DNA of 64,000 nucleotides from Salminus brasiliensis (taxonomy: Eukaryota > Chordata > Actinopteri > Characiformes > Bryconidae), in the NCBI RefSeq assembly GCF_030463535.1, contig NC_132893.1, forward strand, positions 36,221,837-36,285,836. Reading direction: 5' to 3'. Under the pieces are notes generated by a model. It worked only from the letters and a program-made list of their open reading frames with translations. It was not told where the DNA came from and searched no databases. The translations under genes and the position numbers were made by a program. Shown piece by piece: positions 1 to 40,771 of this stretch. The first letter of the stretch is position 1. Every line of letters starts with the position of its first letter.

Positions 1-104
1 GAGGTCAGCCTCAAAACAGCCCACTGTGTCAGTGTTGCTCTGAGCTGTTGATGATTGCTGGCAGTAACTGCAGCCTCTGACTATTTTGGGGAAGATGAAG
101 GTAC
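1..104 (-). other. start of bmp1 intron 18
   Basis: Sequence after the exon-18 donor on the minus strand. I see no coding signal in these 104 bases. Confidence 0.6.
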
Positions 105-29299
<29,195 letters not shown>

Positions 29300-29573
29300 G
29301 TGCTCGGATAAACTTGTACAGGACCGGGCCGGGATGGGCTGGGCTGGGCTGGGCCGGGCCGGGCGGCGCTGGTTTTGGGGCGGGCTTTGGGGCTGCTGGA
29401 GGCGGACACTCCCTCCGCGAGCTCCCGCTGCCTCAGCGCCTTTATTCCCTTTATTCCGGAGCACTGAGTCCAGCAGCACCGGGCCCAGAGCCAGCCCAGC
29501 TCAGCTCAACCCTGTACCCCCGTTCACATTTCACACCTATACTCAGCCAGAAACACACCCGCATTTAGTCAAA

Positions 29574-29630
29574 GCCCGCCCCCACCGCTGGGATTGGCTA
29601 CTGTCCTGCTTCTAGCGCTGTGATTGGGCA
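29574..29630 (-). promoter_or_regulatory. bmp1: Putative bmp1 promoter: two CCAAT boxes and a GC box
   Basis: On the bmp1 sense strand: CCAAT at 29627-29623, CCAAT at 29597-29593 and GGGGGCGGGC at 29583-29574, about 280-330 bp upstream of the ATG. GC-rich sequence between about 29320 and 29420 would be 5' UTR or core promoter. No TATA box seen at an obvious distance. Motif identity is certain, function inferred. Confidence 0.5.
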
Positions 29631-29671
29631 GTAGTCCTTCTGCCTTCTGTTTCATTATCTGTACAGTTTTA

Positions 29672-31958
29672 GAGTGTTAGTGTAGTGTAGTATTGTAGTG
29701 TAGTGTAGTATTGTAGTGTAGTATTGTAGTGTAGTGTAGTAGTGTAGTGTAGTAGTGTAGTATTGTAGTGAAGTACTGTAGTAGTGTAGTGTAGTAGTGT
29801 AGTACTGTAGTAGTGTAGTATTGTAGTGTAGTACTGTAGTAGTGTAGTGTAGTATTGTAGTAGTGTAGTGTAGTACTGTAGTAGTGTAGTATTGTAGTGT
29901 AGTACTGTAGTAGTGTAGTGTAGTAGTGTAGTACTGTAGTAGTGTAGTATTGTAGTGAAGTACTGTAGTAGTGTAGTATAGTAGTGTAGTATTGTAGTGT
30001 AGTACTGTAGTAGTATAGTAGTGTAGTGTAGTAGTGTAGTACTGTAGTGTAGTAGTGTAGTATTGTAATGTAGTAGTGTAGTACTGTAGTGTAGTAGTGT
30101 AGTATTGTAGTGTAGTACTGTAGTATTGTAGTGTAGTTTTGTAGTGTAGTAGTGTAGTAGTGTAGTACTGTAATGTAGTAGTGTAGTATTGTAGTGAAGT
30201 AGTGTAGTATTGTAGTGTAGTACTGTAGTAGTGTAGTATTGTAGTGTAGATGTGTAGTAGTGTAGTAGTGTAGTGTAGTACTATAGTGTAGTAGTGTAGT
30301 ATTGTAGTGTAGTAGTGTAGTATTGTAGTGTAGTACTGTAGTGTAGTAGTTTAGTAGTGTAATGTAGTGTGGTGTAGTAGTGTAGTAGTGTAATGTAGTG
30401 TAGTAGTGTAGTGTAATGTAGTAGTGTAATGTAGTGTACTGTAGTGTAGTAGTGTAATATAGTGTAGTGTAGTGTAGTGTAGTAGTGTAGTGTAATGTAG
30501 TGTAGTAGTGTAATGTAGTGTAGTGTAGTGTAGTAGTGTAATGTAGTGTAGTGTAGTAGTATAGTGTAATGTAGTGTAGTAGTGTAGTAGTGTAATGTAG
30601 TGTAGTGTAGTGTAGTAGTGTAATGTAGTGTAGTGTAGTAGTATAGTGTAGTTTAGTAGTGTAATGTAGTGTGGTGTAGTAGTGTAGTAGTGTAATGTAG
30701 TGTAGTAGTGTAGTGTAATGTAGTAGTGTAATTTAGTGTAGTGTAGTAGTGTAGTGTAATGTAGTAGTGTAATGTAGTGTAGTAGTGTAATGTAGTGTAG
30801 TGTAGTAGTGTAGTGTAGTAGTGTAATGTAGTGTAGTGTAGTGTAATGTAGTAGTGTAATGTAGTGTAGTGTAGTGTAGTAGTGTAATATAGTGTAGTGT
30901 AGTGGTGTAGTGTAATGTAGTAGTGTAGTGTAGTGTAATGTAGTAGTGTAGTGTAGTGTAATGTAGTGTAGTGTAGTGTAGTTTAGTAGTGTAATGTAGT
31001 ATGGTGTAGTAGTGTAATGTAGTGTAGTGTAATGTAGTAGTGTAATGTAGTGTAGTGTAGTGTAGTTTAGTAGTGTAATGTAGTAGTGTGGTGTAGTTTA
31101 GTAGTGTAATGTAGTAGTGTAATGTAGTGTAGTGTGGTGTAGTAGTGTAGTGTAATGTAATGTAGTGTAATGTAGTGTAGTGTAGTAGTATAGTGTAGTG
31201 TAGTAGTGTAGTGTGGTGTAGTAGTGTAGTAGTGTAATGTAGTGTAGTAGTGTAGTGTAATGTAGTAGTGTAATGTAGTGTAGTGTAGTAGTGTAGTGTA
31301 ATGTAGTAGTGTAGTGTAGTGTAGTGTAGTAGTGTAATATAGTGTAGTGTAGTGTAGTAGTGTAGTGTAATGTAGTAGTGTAATGTAGTGTAGTGTAGTA
31401 GTGTAATATAGTGTAGTGTAGTGTAGTGTAGTAGTGTAGTGTGGTGTAGTAGTGTAGTAGTGTAATGTAGTGTAGTGTAGTAGTGTAGTGTGGTGTAGTA
31501 GTGTAATGTAGTGTAGTGTAGTAGTGTAGTAGTGTAATGTAGTAGTGTAATGTAGTGTAGTGTAGTAGTGTAGTGTAGTAGTGTAATGTAATGTAGTAGT
31601 GTAATGTAGTGTAGTGTAGTGTAGTAGTGTAATATAGTGTAGTGTAGTAGTGTAGTGTAATGTAGTAGTGTAGTGTAGTGTAATGTAGTAGTGTAGTGTA
31701 GTGTAATGTAGTAGTGTAATGTAATGTAGTGTAATGTAGTAGTATAGTGTAGTGTAGTTTAGTAATGTAATGTAGTGTGGTGTAGTGTAGTAGTGTAATG
31801 TAGTGTAATGTAGTAGTATAGTGTAGCGTAGTAGTGTAGTATTGTAGTGTAGTAGTGTAGTAGTGTAGTGTAATGTAATGTAGTAGTGTAATGTAGTGTA
31901 ATGTAGTAGTATAGTGTAGTGTAGTGTAGTGTAGTAGTGTAGTAGTGTAGTGTAATGT
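29672..31958. repeat. 2.3-kb TAGTG/TAG repeat upstream of bmp1
   Basis: Mixed pentamer and triplet repeat (GTAGTGTAGTGTAGTAGTGT with AATG and ACTG variants). It begins about 45 bp upstream of the distal CCAAT box. The 303-codon minus-strand frame (LHYTTLHY) is an artefact. Confidence 0.95.
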
Positions 31959-31961
31959 AGA

Positions 31962-32180
31962 CTGAAGACCCCCCTCTTCTGAGAGGACTTGGGCGAATAG
32001 TAGAGTCACCTCATTGACTTGTGTTTAGTAGAGTCTAAGATTAGAGGATCTGAATTTTAGTCTATTTAAACTAGCTGAGGTTCTTCAGTAAACAGTGAAG
32101 CTCTTCTGTAAGAACCCTGTAGAAGAGCTTCTGCTAAATGCTGTAAATGTAAATGTAAGTGTAAGTGTAAGTGTAGTAGT
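31962..32180 (+). mobile_element. 3' tail of the L2-like LINE, copy 1
   Basis: Matches the end of the copy at 41955-42612: ACTGAAGACC...CTCTTCTGAGAG, TAGTCTATTTAAACTAGCTG and a terminal TGTAAATG repeat. Confidence 0.75.
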
Positions 32181-33249
32181 ACAGAAAGCTCACACAGATG
32201 GAGACGAGATACTTCAGTGATTACCAACATTCACATTTTACTTCTGAAAGGAATATAAAGGTAGATCATCTGTGAGGAAACAGGAGCAGAACACACAGAC
32301 AGTCCCACAGATCCAGACACATCCAGCTCCAGAACATAAACATCCACCCCTGCTCCAACCGTCTGGACAGAACTGCTGCAGCTTAGCTTCTACTTTCCCA
32401 TCTTTAGATATTTCACCAAAACAGACTTTCACACTGTGTACTAACACCACATAGTGCAGAACAGCTACACTACACACATACACATTATACACATTATACA
32501 CATTATATACACTACACACATAATCCAAATACCTGTGTGTGCGTGAGTAATACGTCCATGTACAAGGTGCCTGTTTCTAATAAAGTGTTAGGCACAAAGT
32601 CAGTGTTCCTAATAAAGTGGCCAGTGAGTGAGAGTACGGCTGTCTTGTGAGCAGCACCTCAGTGAGTTTACGTCTCTGAGCTAAACACAAAACCCTTTAA
32701 ATGCCTACGGCTGAGTGACAGGAGGGCGCTGTGCTTCTGTGCGTGTGGTTTTTGGGTGGTGTGTGTGTGTGAGTGGTATTTGGGTGGTGTGTGTGTGTGT
32801 GTGTGTGTGAGGTTGCTGTACTGTTCTGATTGCATGCAGCAGAGGCCCGGAGCTCCGGCAGAAATGAACAGTGCTTTGAGACATGGGCAGCAGGAGCTCA
32901 TTCTCCAGCCCAGCGGAGGAGTGACTGGCTGAATGGCAGCAGTTTGGTGAGGGGGGCTCAAGGCTTCCAGGCCCTCTGGACTCCTGTGGTGTTTCGGAGG
33001 CCCCTCAGGACCCTCAATGCCACTCAGCTGCTCCAAGCTGGCGGTCACTCTGAGAATGTGCGTCATTCTGTACATTCAGCATCGTGTCCAAGTAAGGAAC
33101 CTTGGGGATCCAAGTCTAATAGAGATCACTGAACACCTCCACCCAGACTGAGGAGAGTGTGCGATGTTTCAGACATGCAGTTAGCACCATGCTAATTGCT
33201 AGGCAAGGGGGGGAGTTGGGCACAACCTAACCTAAGGTTAAAACGTAAC
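32181..33249. other. Spacer between bmp1 and the NPFF receptor
   Basis: Holds a short dispersed fragment AATAAAGTGGCCAGTGAGTG (about 32608; again near 35069), a GT microsatellite at about 32758-32810 and an unrecognised open stretch at 32830-33132. A small dispersed repeat with GATCACTGAACACCTCCACC lies at 33121-33200; related copies are at 61620-61700 and 63915-63990. Confidence 0.5.
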
Positions 33250-33602
33250 ATGGAGGTTCTGTGTAGTTAAACTGGTTCCAGTAGAACATGCTTTCGCTAA
33301 TCTTCTCATGTTCCAATAGCAATGCTGTCTACCAGTTCCCACCAATCAGACAGGTTTCTCCAAATTCCCCATGAAAACTGTATCTGTACCATAACAGTGT
33401 GTGTTGTATATAAAAAGTCCCAGAATTCACTCGTCTATTTTTTTAATCTCCTCTAGGCGGCGCAATAGAGCACCGTTTTAAAGCAGATCGACATGATGGA
33501 GGTAGTTTCAGCAACAGCTCACAGTCAGAGCTAACCAGGTTAAATTACAGACTCCAAACATGGTGGAGGTAGTTTCATACACTGCTACTGTAACAAAGCA
33601 CC
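33250..33602 (+). repeat. Dispersed repeat X, copy 1
   Basis: About 350 bp similar to 53485-53772, sharing TTAAACTGGTTCCAGTAGA, TATAAAAAGTCC, AATAGAGCAC and AACATGGTGGAGGTAGTTTC. No coding capacity and no obvious inverted ends; family unknown. Confidence 0.7.
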
Positions 33603-33620
33603 GTGTCTAACTGATTACAG

Positions 33621-34165
33621 CGATCAGCCATAACATTAATACTATTAAAGGCCTAATATTGTGCAGGTCCACTTCGTCCAAACACAACAGCTCTGATCCG
33701 TCAAAGCATGGACTCCACAAGACACCTGAGGGTATCCTGTGGTCTCTGGCACCAGGACTAATGTTAGCAGCAGATCTGTTAAGTCCTGTAAGTTGTGAGG
33801 TGGGCGGGGCCTCCATGGGTGCCCATGTAGACCCTGTAGCCGGTTCATCGGTTGTCCTTCCTTGGAGCACTGTTGGTAGGTCCTGACCACTGCATACCAG
33901 GAACACCCCACACCAAGACCTGCTTGCTGATGTTCTGGAGATGTTCTGACCCAGTCATTGTCTAGAACATCACAGTCTGGTTCTGGTTCTCAGATTCCTA
34001 CACTTGTCCATTTTTCCTGCTTCTTCACCTTCATCATCTTCAAGAACTGACCGTTCACTCACTGAATAATATGTAGATCCACCCCTTTACAGGAGCTGCT
34101 GGACCCAGATCATCAGTGCTACTCACTTCACTTGGCCTTGGTTTGAATGTTTTGGCTGATCGGTG
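33621..34165. mobile_element. Dispersed repeat B with inverted ends, copy 1
   Basis: About 545 bp, from CAGCCATAACATTAAT to AATGTTTTGGCTGATCGGTG. An inverted relative is at 48415-48872. Shared blocks include TCTGGAGATGTTCTGACCCA. It ends about 50 bp from the receptor stop codon and so probably forms its 3' UTR. Confidence 0.75.
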
Positions 34166-34212
34166 TGTAACTGTGTGCATGTATGTTTCACAGGGTCCTG
34201 AATGTTCTCGCG

Positions 34213-35017
34213 TCACTCCGTCCATGCTCCATTCGTCTGTTTGACTCCTGTCAGCCTGTTCAGGTCCTCCAGTAGGATCCCCTGTAACGGGAGTCCTCTC
34301 GGCTCTTTCTTACGGCTCTTCACTTCTCCGTTTGTGCTGGACACTCTGTTGGACGGCAATACCATGAACCGCCTTGAGCGCATATCAATCAGGGGTGCAT
34401 CACAGGAGCGACAGGCCACCACGGCCTGGAAACCACGGCGGAAGTTCTCGTTGAAGAAGCCGTAGACGATGGGGTTGACGCCGCTGTTAAAGAAGGCTAG
34501 CCAGTGAGCCACGGGGAACAGGTAGCTGCTGAGGAAATCGATCTGCTGTTGGTCCAGGTCCTGGTAGTCTGTCAGCAGCATTAGCGTCCACAGCGGCAGC
34601 CACGACACCATGAACAAGACGGCCACCATGATCAGCATCTTTATTACCTTCACCCTGCGCCTGGAGCGCCCCCTGCGGGCCTCGGAGCTGCCGTGGTGCC
34701 TCAGGTTTCCTGATAGCTTGGCGGCGATGCATCCGTACATGATGCTGATTAGCGCCAGCGGTGCTAAATAGACGTGGACGAAGATCACGGTGGTGTAGAT
34801 GCGCCTCATGTCGGGTTTGGGCCAGTCCTCGTAACACACGAACAGTGGGTACGTCTGGTTGTCCTGAATCATGTAGGTGTCGTCCAGGTGGATGACGGTC
34901 AGCGTGGCAGCCGAGGGGAAGATGATGGCGAAAGCTAGCAGCCAGATGAAGAAGATGGCGAAGAGGGCTGTTATTGGTCGCAGGCGGTGGCGAAACGGGT
35001 ACACGATGCCGGTGTAT
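34213..35017 (-). CDS. NPFF receptor coding exon 3 (TM4 to C-terminus)
   Basis: Acceptor ATGCAG|ATACACC to the stop codon at 34215-34213. Encodes TM4-TM7 and a tail of about 65 residues. Confidence 0.92.
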
Positions 35018-36924
35018 CTGCATGCAGACAGAAAGAGAGAACACACGCATGAGAGTTCTGATGTTTCTAATAAAGTGGCCAGTGAGTGTAGAGGTTTTCT
35101 ACGGTATGTTCTGAATGATAGATAGCTACCTGTCCACGGCTATGGCGACGAGCGTAAAGACTGATGCAGACACAGACATGCCCTGGATGAGGTTACTGAG
35201 GGTGCAGGTGGTCTGACTGAAGGGCCAGCCTGAGAGGAAGAAGAAGCAAAAAGCAAGGTCTTATCTTCTCCAGCATCTCGCAGCCATCACAGCTCCCATC
35301 AGTATTCACACCAGCACCATCTGAACAGTGATACAGTGAGGGGAGGAAGCCTGGCTGTCGGAGTTAATGCCGAACTTTGAGTTTGAGTAAGTCGTATTTC
35401 ACCTCAGGCATCTAGGCGGAGTGAAGGTGGTAATTGGGGTGCAGAGAGGGGGCGTGTTAGTCACAGTAACAGCTTTTATTCAGCGTGAAGGAAGAATTAC
35501 TAAACGATCATAAGAGCAGTCTGTTCGCCGGAAATCTCCAAAAATGACAAAAAGTGGAACCAAGTTTTAATGAAAATGGGCCAAACACCTCGGACCTCAC
35601 CTGACCTCACTTTAAAGCCCTTTTTCATCAGGCTGTAGGAGCAAGGCCTGGGAAATGCTCTCCACAGTCAATCTAACCATGCAGCTGTACAGAGAGCCGG
35701 GTGGCAACAAGGGCAAGGAGAACCTCCCTCGGGTCGAGAGGAAGAAACCTTGAGAGGAACCCGTTCTCCTCAGGTCGATACCGGATCAGAATAATAATAA
35801 TAAACAAAACAGAATAACTACATTTAGAGAAATAAATTTTAAAATTATAAATGTGGCGTCAAGCCTTAAAAGGTGAAACCGTGAGTGAGGGGATGAAGTC
35901 CTGCAGGTAAAAGGTGCGGTTACCGGTTCCAGGCAGCTGCTAGACTGTTGTATTATTTTCTGTGGTTGCAATGGTGTCGCTGGATGGTTGCTATGCAGTT
36001 GTTTAGTGGTTGCAAGGTGTTTGCAATGGTGTTGCTAGGCAGATTGCTATGGTTTCACAGCTAATTGCAATGCTGTTGCCATGGTAACCTAGGTGATTGC
36101 TATGGTGTCGTAAGGCAGTTGCTATGGTATCCCGATGGAGCTGATATGGTGTTGTGGTGTTAGTTGTCTGTAGTAACTTTACTAAGTGACCAGGTTTCTA
36201 GATGGGTGCTATAGCTGTGCAGGGTTGTTGCCATGGTATGTCGAGTTGCTATGTTGTTGCCTAGTGGTGGCTGAGGCTTTGCAGGGTTGTTGCTAGGCAG
36301 CTGCTATGGTATCCCAGGTAACTGCAAGGTGCCCCATGTGATTGGGTGAGTGTTTTCAGTGTATGTTGATTGATTCAGAAGAAGGGGGCACAAACTTTCG
36401 CACCTCAGCTCACCTTCTGCTGTATGTAATCTAACCGTAAATAAAATCATAAAAACCATAAAAGCAACTGAACTGATCATAAAATCATAGTGAACAGTAA
36501 TCCCTGAGTAAACCCAGTCCCAGTCTCTAACTGCTGTGACGTCGCCCTCTGGGGATTAGGCGAAGTATTACACAGTTAATGCTAATGTGTGTAAAGAGGC
36601 CTGAGTAAAACACTCAGACCCCAGAGACCAACCAGCACACCAACCCGATATGAGGCTGTCGATCAGCGTGGTGGGCACACACACCACCCCCACCAGCAGG
36701 TCACTAACGGCCAGGTTGAGGATGAAGAGGTTGGTGACGGAGCGCATGTTCCGGTTTCGCAGCACCACCACACACACCAGCCCGTTCCCACACACACACA
36801 GCAGCAGCACCAGCACATAGGACAGGATGTAGCTCAGCGCCATCCCAGACGAGTGCAGGTAATACGGCAGCAGGGTCACATTAGACCCCCCACCCACCGT
36901 CCAGTTCACCTCACTCACATTCAT
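34213..36924 (-). CDS. Neuropeptide FF receptor-type G-protein-coupled receptor
   Basis: Class A GPCR for RFamide peptides, predicted in the plasma membrane. Three coding exons (36924-36645, 35229-35130, 35017-34213) join in phase to 394 residues. N-terminal glycosylation sites NVS, NWT and NVT; TM1 with GNGLV; TM2 [13 protein letters not shown]3 region [10 protein letters not shown]; second extracellular loop [17 protein letters not shown]6 [10 protein letters not shown]7 [17 protein letters not shown]; cysteines CRSC beyond TM7 for possible palmitoylation. [21 protein letters not shown] and [10 protein letters not shown] are NPFFR signatures. I cannot place it among npffr1, npffr2 and the teleost npffr1-like genes. 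It has a full DRY, where from memory mammalian NPFFRs have ERF or DRF. The start ATG follows a CT tract and a possible acceptor, so a 5' non-coding exon is likely. Confidence 0.9.
35130..35229 (-). CDS. NPFF receptor coding exon 2 (TM3)
   Basis: Acceptor CTCAG|GCTGG, donor GACAG|GTAGC. Encodes [20 protein letters not shown] and [13 protein letters not shown]; the intron falls within the DRY codons, as is usual for this family. Confidence 0.9.
35230..36644. other. NPFF receptor intron 1
   Basis: Contains a LINE-tail-like stretch at about 35620-35790 (GTGGCAACAAGGGCAAGGAG, GGAAGAAACCTTGAGAGGAA) and a degenerate TTGCTATGGT/GTTGCTAGGC repeat at 35960-36330. No coding signal. Confidence 0.55.
36645..36924 (-). 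CDS. NPFF receptor coding exon 1 (N-terminus to TM2)
   Basis: ATG 36924 ([15 protein letters not shown]) to donor TCGG|GTTGG, phase 1. The ATG lies two bases after a CTCTCAG that could be an acceptor. Reading further upstream runs into the GA/CT repeat, which I do not accept as coding. Confidence 0.88.
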
Positions 36925-36925
36925 C

Positions 36926-37122
<197 letters not shown>

Positions 37123-37245
37123 AGATGACAGAGTTAAATGGATTGAGCTCAGTCTGGCTATAGACGCCAGTCGGCACAAGTAGTCCTTGAACATAAACAG
37201 AACCTGAATAACACACACAACTGCACTTCCTGACAGATTCCTACA

Positions 37246-38020
37246 CTCACTCACTCACACACACACACACACACTCTCTCTCTCATACACACACACACTC
37301 TCTCATACACACACACACACACTTTCTCTCTCATACACACACACACACACTTTCTCTCTCATACACACACACACATGCACACACACACTTACATCCAACT
37401 ATGAACAAAACACATCAATAATCACAATAATCACAATAAACATAAATAATCACAATGAACACAATTAACACAATAAACATAAACAATCACATTAAACATA
37501 AATAAACACAATAAACATAAATATTCACAATAAACATAAACAATCACAATAAACATAAATAAACACAATAAACATAAATAATCACAATAAACATAAATAA
37601 TCACAATGAACATAAAAATAATCACAATGAACATAAATAATCACAATAAACATAAATAAACACAATAAACATAAATAATCACAATAAACATAATTAATCA
37701 CAATGAACATAAATAATCACAATGAACATAAAAATAATCACAAGCACAGATCAAAAGATTAAAGATAGCAAAAACCTGATAAATAACCACAGTAAACACA
37801 GATTAATGATCATAATCACAGATAAATAAACATAAATTATGAATCACAATAAACAGGAAAATAACAGTAAACACATAAATAAACACTTTAAACACAAATA
37901 AACAAGCAGAATAAATACAGTTAAACAATCACTGTAAATACAGAGAATAAACACAGTTATATAAAGAACACTAAACTGGATGAACACAGTTAGATAAACA
38001 GTAAACAGGTAAACAGGAGC
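37246..38020. repeat. CA/CT microsatellites, then AATAAACATAAATAATCACA minisatellite
   Basis: CA runs with TCTCTC inserts to about 37390, then about 20 loose units of AATAAACATAAATAATCACA from 37430 to 37750, decaying to 38020. Confidence 0.88.
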
Positions 38021-38035
38021 AGTAAACAGATCTAC

Positions 38036-38120
38036 CTGCTGCAGGAATCCAGCGTGTGCTGCTCACAGGAACGCGAGCTGCTGCTGTTTCCCATTCTGAG
38101 CACGCTGCTGAGTACGTCAC
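38036..38120 (-). promoter_or_regulatory. Candidate 5' non-coding exon and CRE-like site of the receptor
   Basis: On the minus strand a TGACGTAC motif precedes a short segment with an ATG (MGNSSSSRSCEQHTLDSCS) and a plausible donor GCAGCAG|GTAGAT. The phase does not match coding exon 1: splicing there would end the frame at once, so it would be a leader with an upstream ORF. Speculative. Confidence 0.25.
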
Positions 38121-38559
38121 CACTCACACACTTACCCACTCACACACGCAGAGGACAGCACCCTCCCACCATGACTACACACACACACACACACTGCTGA
38201 CAGGTGTTTTCAGTCTGAGGTATTTCCTAAGGCTGATGGACAAACCCCTAAATTTATTGGTATTTTTGGTCATTTGATCAGAGCTGGGTGAAATGTGGCG
38301 TGTAGCGAGTCCTCAGTCTGTCTCAGTACGAGGAATAAATAAACTAATACATTTCTTAAACACATCATTTAGAGGAATGTGGGTTTATATGATCTTTCTA
38401 TGAGCCCCAGAACTCTGATGGACGCTCTGCAGGAACACTCCTCACCCTGAAAAACAAATAGGGGGGAAAGACCACACTAATGATGTCAGACAAGCTGGTC
38501 TGGTCATGATGGATTCTTTGAAATGTACAGAAATGTTCCACTACATGTCTTTAGTCTCA

Positions 38560-40160
38560 GTGATTTCATGGACAGGGACAGATGGACAAAGACAGCCAAA
38601 CAAGAACAGATGTATGTGGACACATAGAGACAGATAAATAGACAGAGATAGAAAGATAGGGAGAGACAATGAAACAGTTAGTGACACGGACAGAGGCAAG
38701 TGGACAAAGAGACATGGATAAAGACAGATATCTAAAACAGATGGATAGGGACAGGTATACAGAGACAAATGGAAAGAACAATCAGATACAGAGAGACATG
38801 AACAGATGAATAGGGATCTAGGCAAAGGACAGATAGAAAGCGACAGATGGATAGAGCCATATTGAAAGGTCCAGAAGAACATGGACAGATGGACAGGGAT
38901 AGATGGACAGGGGCAGAAAAGGACCAAATGGACAGGGATAGATGGACAGGGGCAGAAAAGGACCAAATGGACAGGGATAGATGAACAGGGGCAGAAGGAG
39001 AGGACAGATGGACATGGATAGATGGACAGAGGCAGATTGAAAGGACCAAATGGACATGGACAGATGGACAGGGCAGACTAAAAGGACCAAATGGCCAGGG
39101 GTAGATGGACAGGGGCAGTCTGAAAGGACCAAATGGCCAGGGATAGATGGACAGGGGCAGACTGAGAGGACCAAATGGACAGGGATAGATGGACAAGCGA
39201 GAAGGAAAGGACATAGATGGACAGGGGCAGATTGAAAGGACCAAATGGACATGGACAGATGGACATGGCAGATTGAAAGGACCAAATAGACATGGACAGA
39301 TGCACGGGGCAGACTAAAAGGACCAAATGGCCAGGGATAGATGGACAGGGGCAGAAAAGGACCAAATGGACAGGGATAGATAAACAGGGGCAGAAGGAGA
39401 GGACAGATGGACATGGATAGATGGACAGGGGCAGATTGAAAGGACCAAATGGACATGGACAGATGGACAGGGCAGACTAAAAGGACCAAATGGCCAGGGA
39501 TAGATGGACAGGGGCAGACTGAAAGGACCAAATGCATAGGGGTAGATGGACAGGGGCAGAAGGAGAGGACACAGATGGACAGGGGCAGATTGAAAGGACC
39601 AAATGGACAGGGATAGATGGACAGGGGCAGACTGAAAGGACCAAATGGACAGGGATAGATGGACAGGGGCAGACTGAAAGGACATAATGGACAGGGATAG
39701 ATGGACAGGGGCAGACTGAAAGGACCAAATGGACAGGGATAGATGGACAGGGGCAGACTGAAAGGACCAAATGGACAGGGATAGATGGACAGGGCCATAT
39801 TGAAAGGTCCAGAAGAACATGGACAGATGGACAGGGATAGATGAACAGGGGCAGAAAAGGACCAAATGGACAGGGATAGATGAACAGGGGCAGAAGGAGA
39901 GGACAGATGGACATGGACAGATGGACGGGACAAACTAAAAGGACCAAATGGCCAGGGGTAGATGGACAGGAGCAGACTGAAAGGACCAAATGGCCAGGGA
40001 TAGATGCACAGGAGCAGACTGAAAGGACCAAATGGCCAGGGATAGATGGACAGAGGAAGATTGAAAGGACCAAATGGACAGGGATAGATGGACAGGGTCA
40101 GAAGGAGAGGACACAGATGGACAGGGGCAGATTGAAAGGACAAATGGACAGGGACAGCTG
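38560..40160. repeat. ~42-bp minisatellite (GGACAGGGATAGATGGACAG)
   Basis: About 35 units of GGACAGGGATAGATGGACAG followed by GGGCAGACTGAAAGGACCAA and ATG, degenerating at the left into GACAGAT repeats. The 460-codon minus-strand frame (LSIYPCPFGPF) follows from the period. Lies between the receptor and antxr1. Confidence 0.94.
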
Positions 40161-40461
40161 TTAAGCAGAACGTGAGCAAAGGAAGATCAAAGTAAAGCAA
40201 TGGGTGGTTTATTGTCCTGTTTATTGAGGGATGTTTGTTGTTGTTTGTTGTTTACTTTATTCATGAAAAGCTGGTGTTTGTAAACACCTGCAGCTCTGTG
40301 CTGTTCAGGTCAGTGAGGATAATTTCTGCTAAAGCCCTGTCCTCTGTCTTTCCCCGGCTGACTAACTGGACTGTTGGTATGTTGTGAGTGAGGGTTTTAT
40401 TGATCCAGCTGTGCAGCTGTCTGCTCTTTCTGCAGGTCTGACTGACCTGCAGATACACACT

Positions 40462-40502
<41 letters not shown>

Positions 40503-40723
40503 ACTCACTCACCTGCTGAACGCAGTTAGATCACCTGCAGAGGCAACATCAAACAGAGCAGTGAGCAGGTAATTAAGCTGAAGCACAAACACATCTCTCA
40601 GTCTATCTGTCAGTCTGTCTGTCTGTCAGTCTGTCTATCTGTCTGTCTGTCAGTCTGTCTATCTGTCAGTCTGGCTGTCTGTTTATCTGTGAGACAGTCT
40701 GTCTGGACAGATCGACAAGGACA

Positions 40724-40771
<48 letters not shown>

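Noticed and set aside
31098..32009. 303-codon minus-strand frame of LHYTTLHYTTT repeats
   Set aside because: TAGTG/TAG microsatellite.
32830..33132. 100-codon plus-strand frame and a 135-codon minus frame in the bmp1-receptor spacer
   Set aside because: No recognisable domain and no splice or codon evidence.
38818..40200. 460-codon minus-strand frame (IYPCPFGPFSLPLS)
   Set aside because: Generated by the ~42-bp minisatellite.
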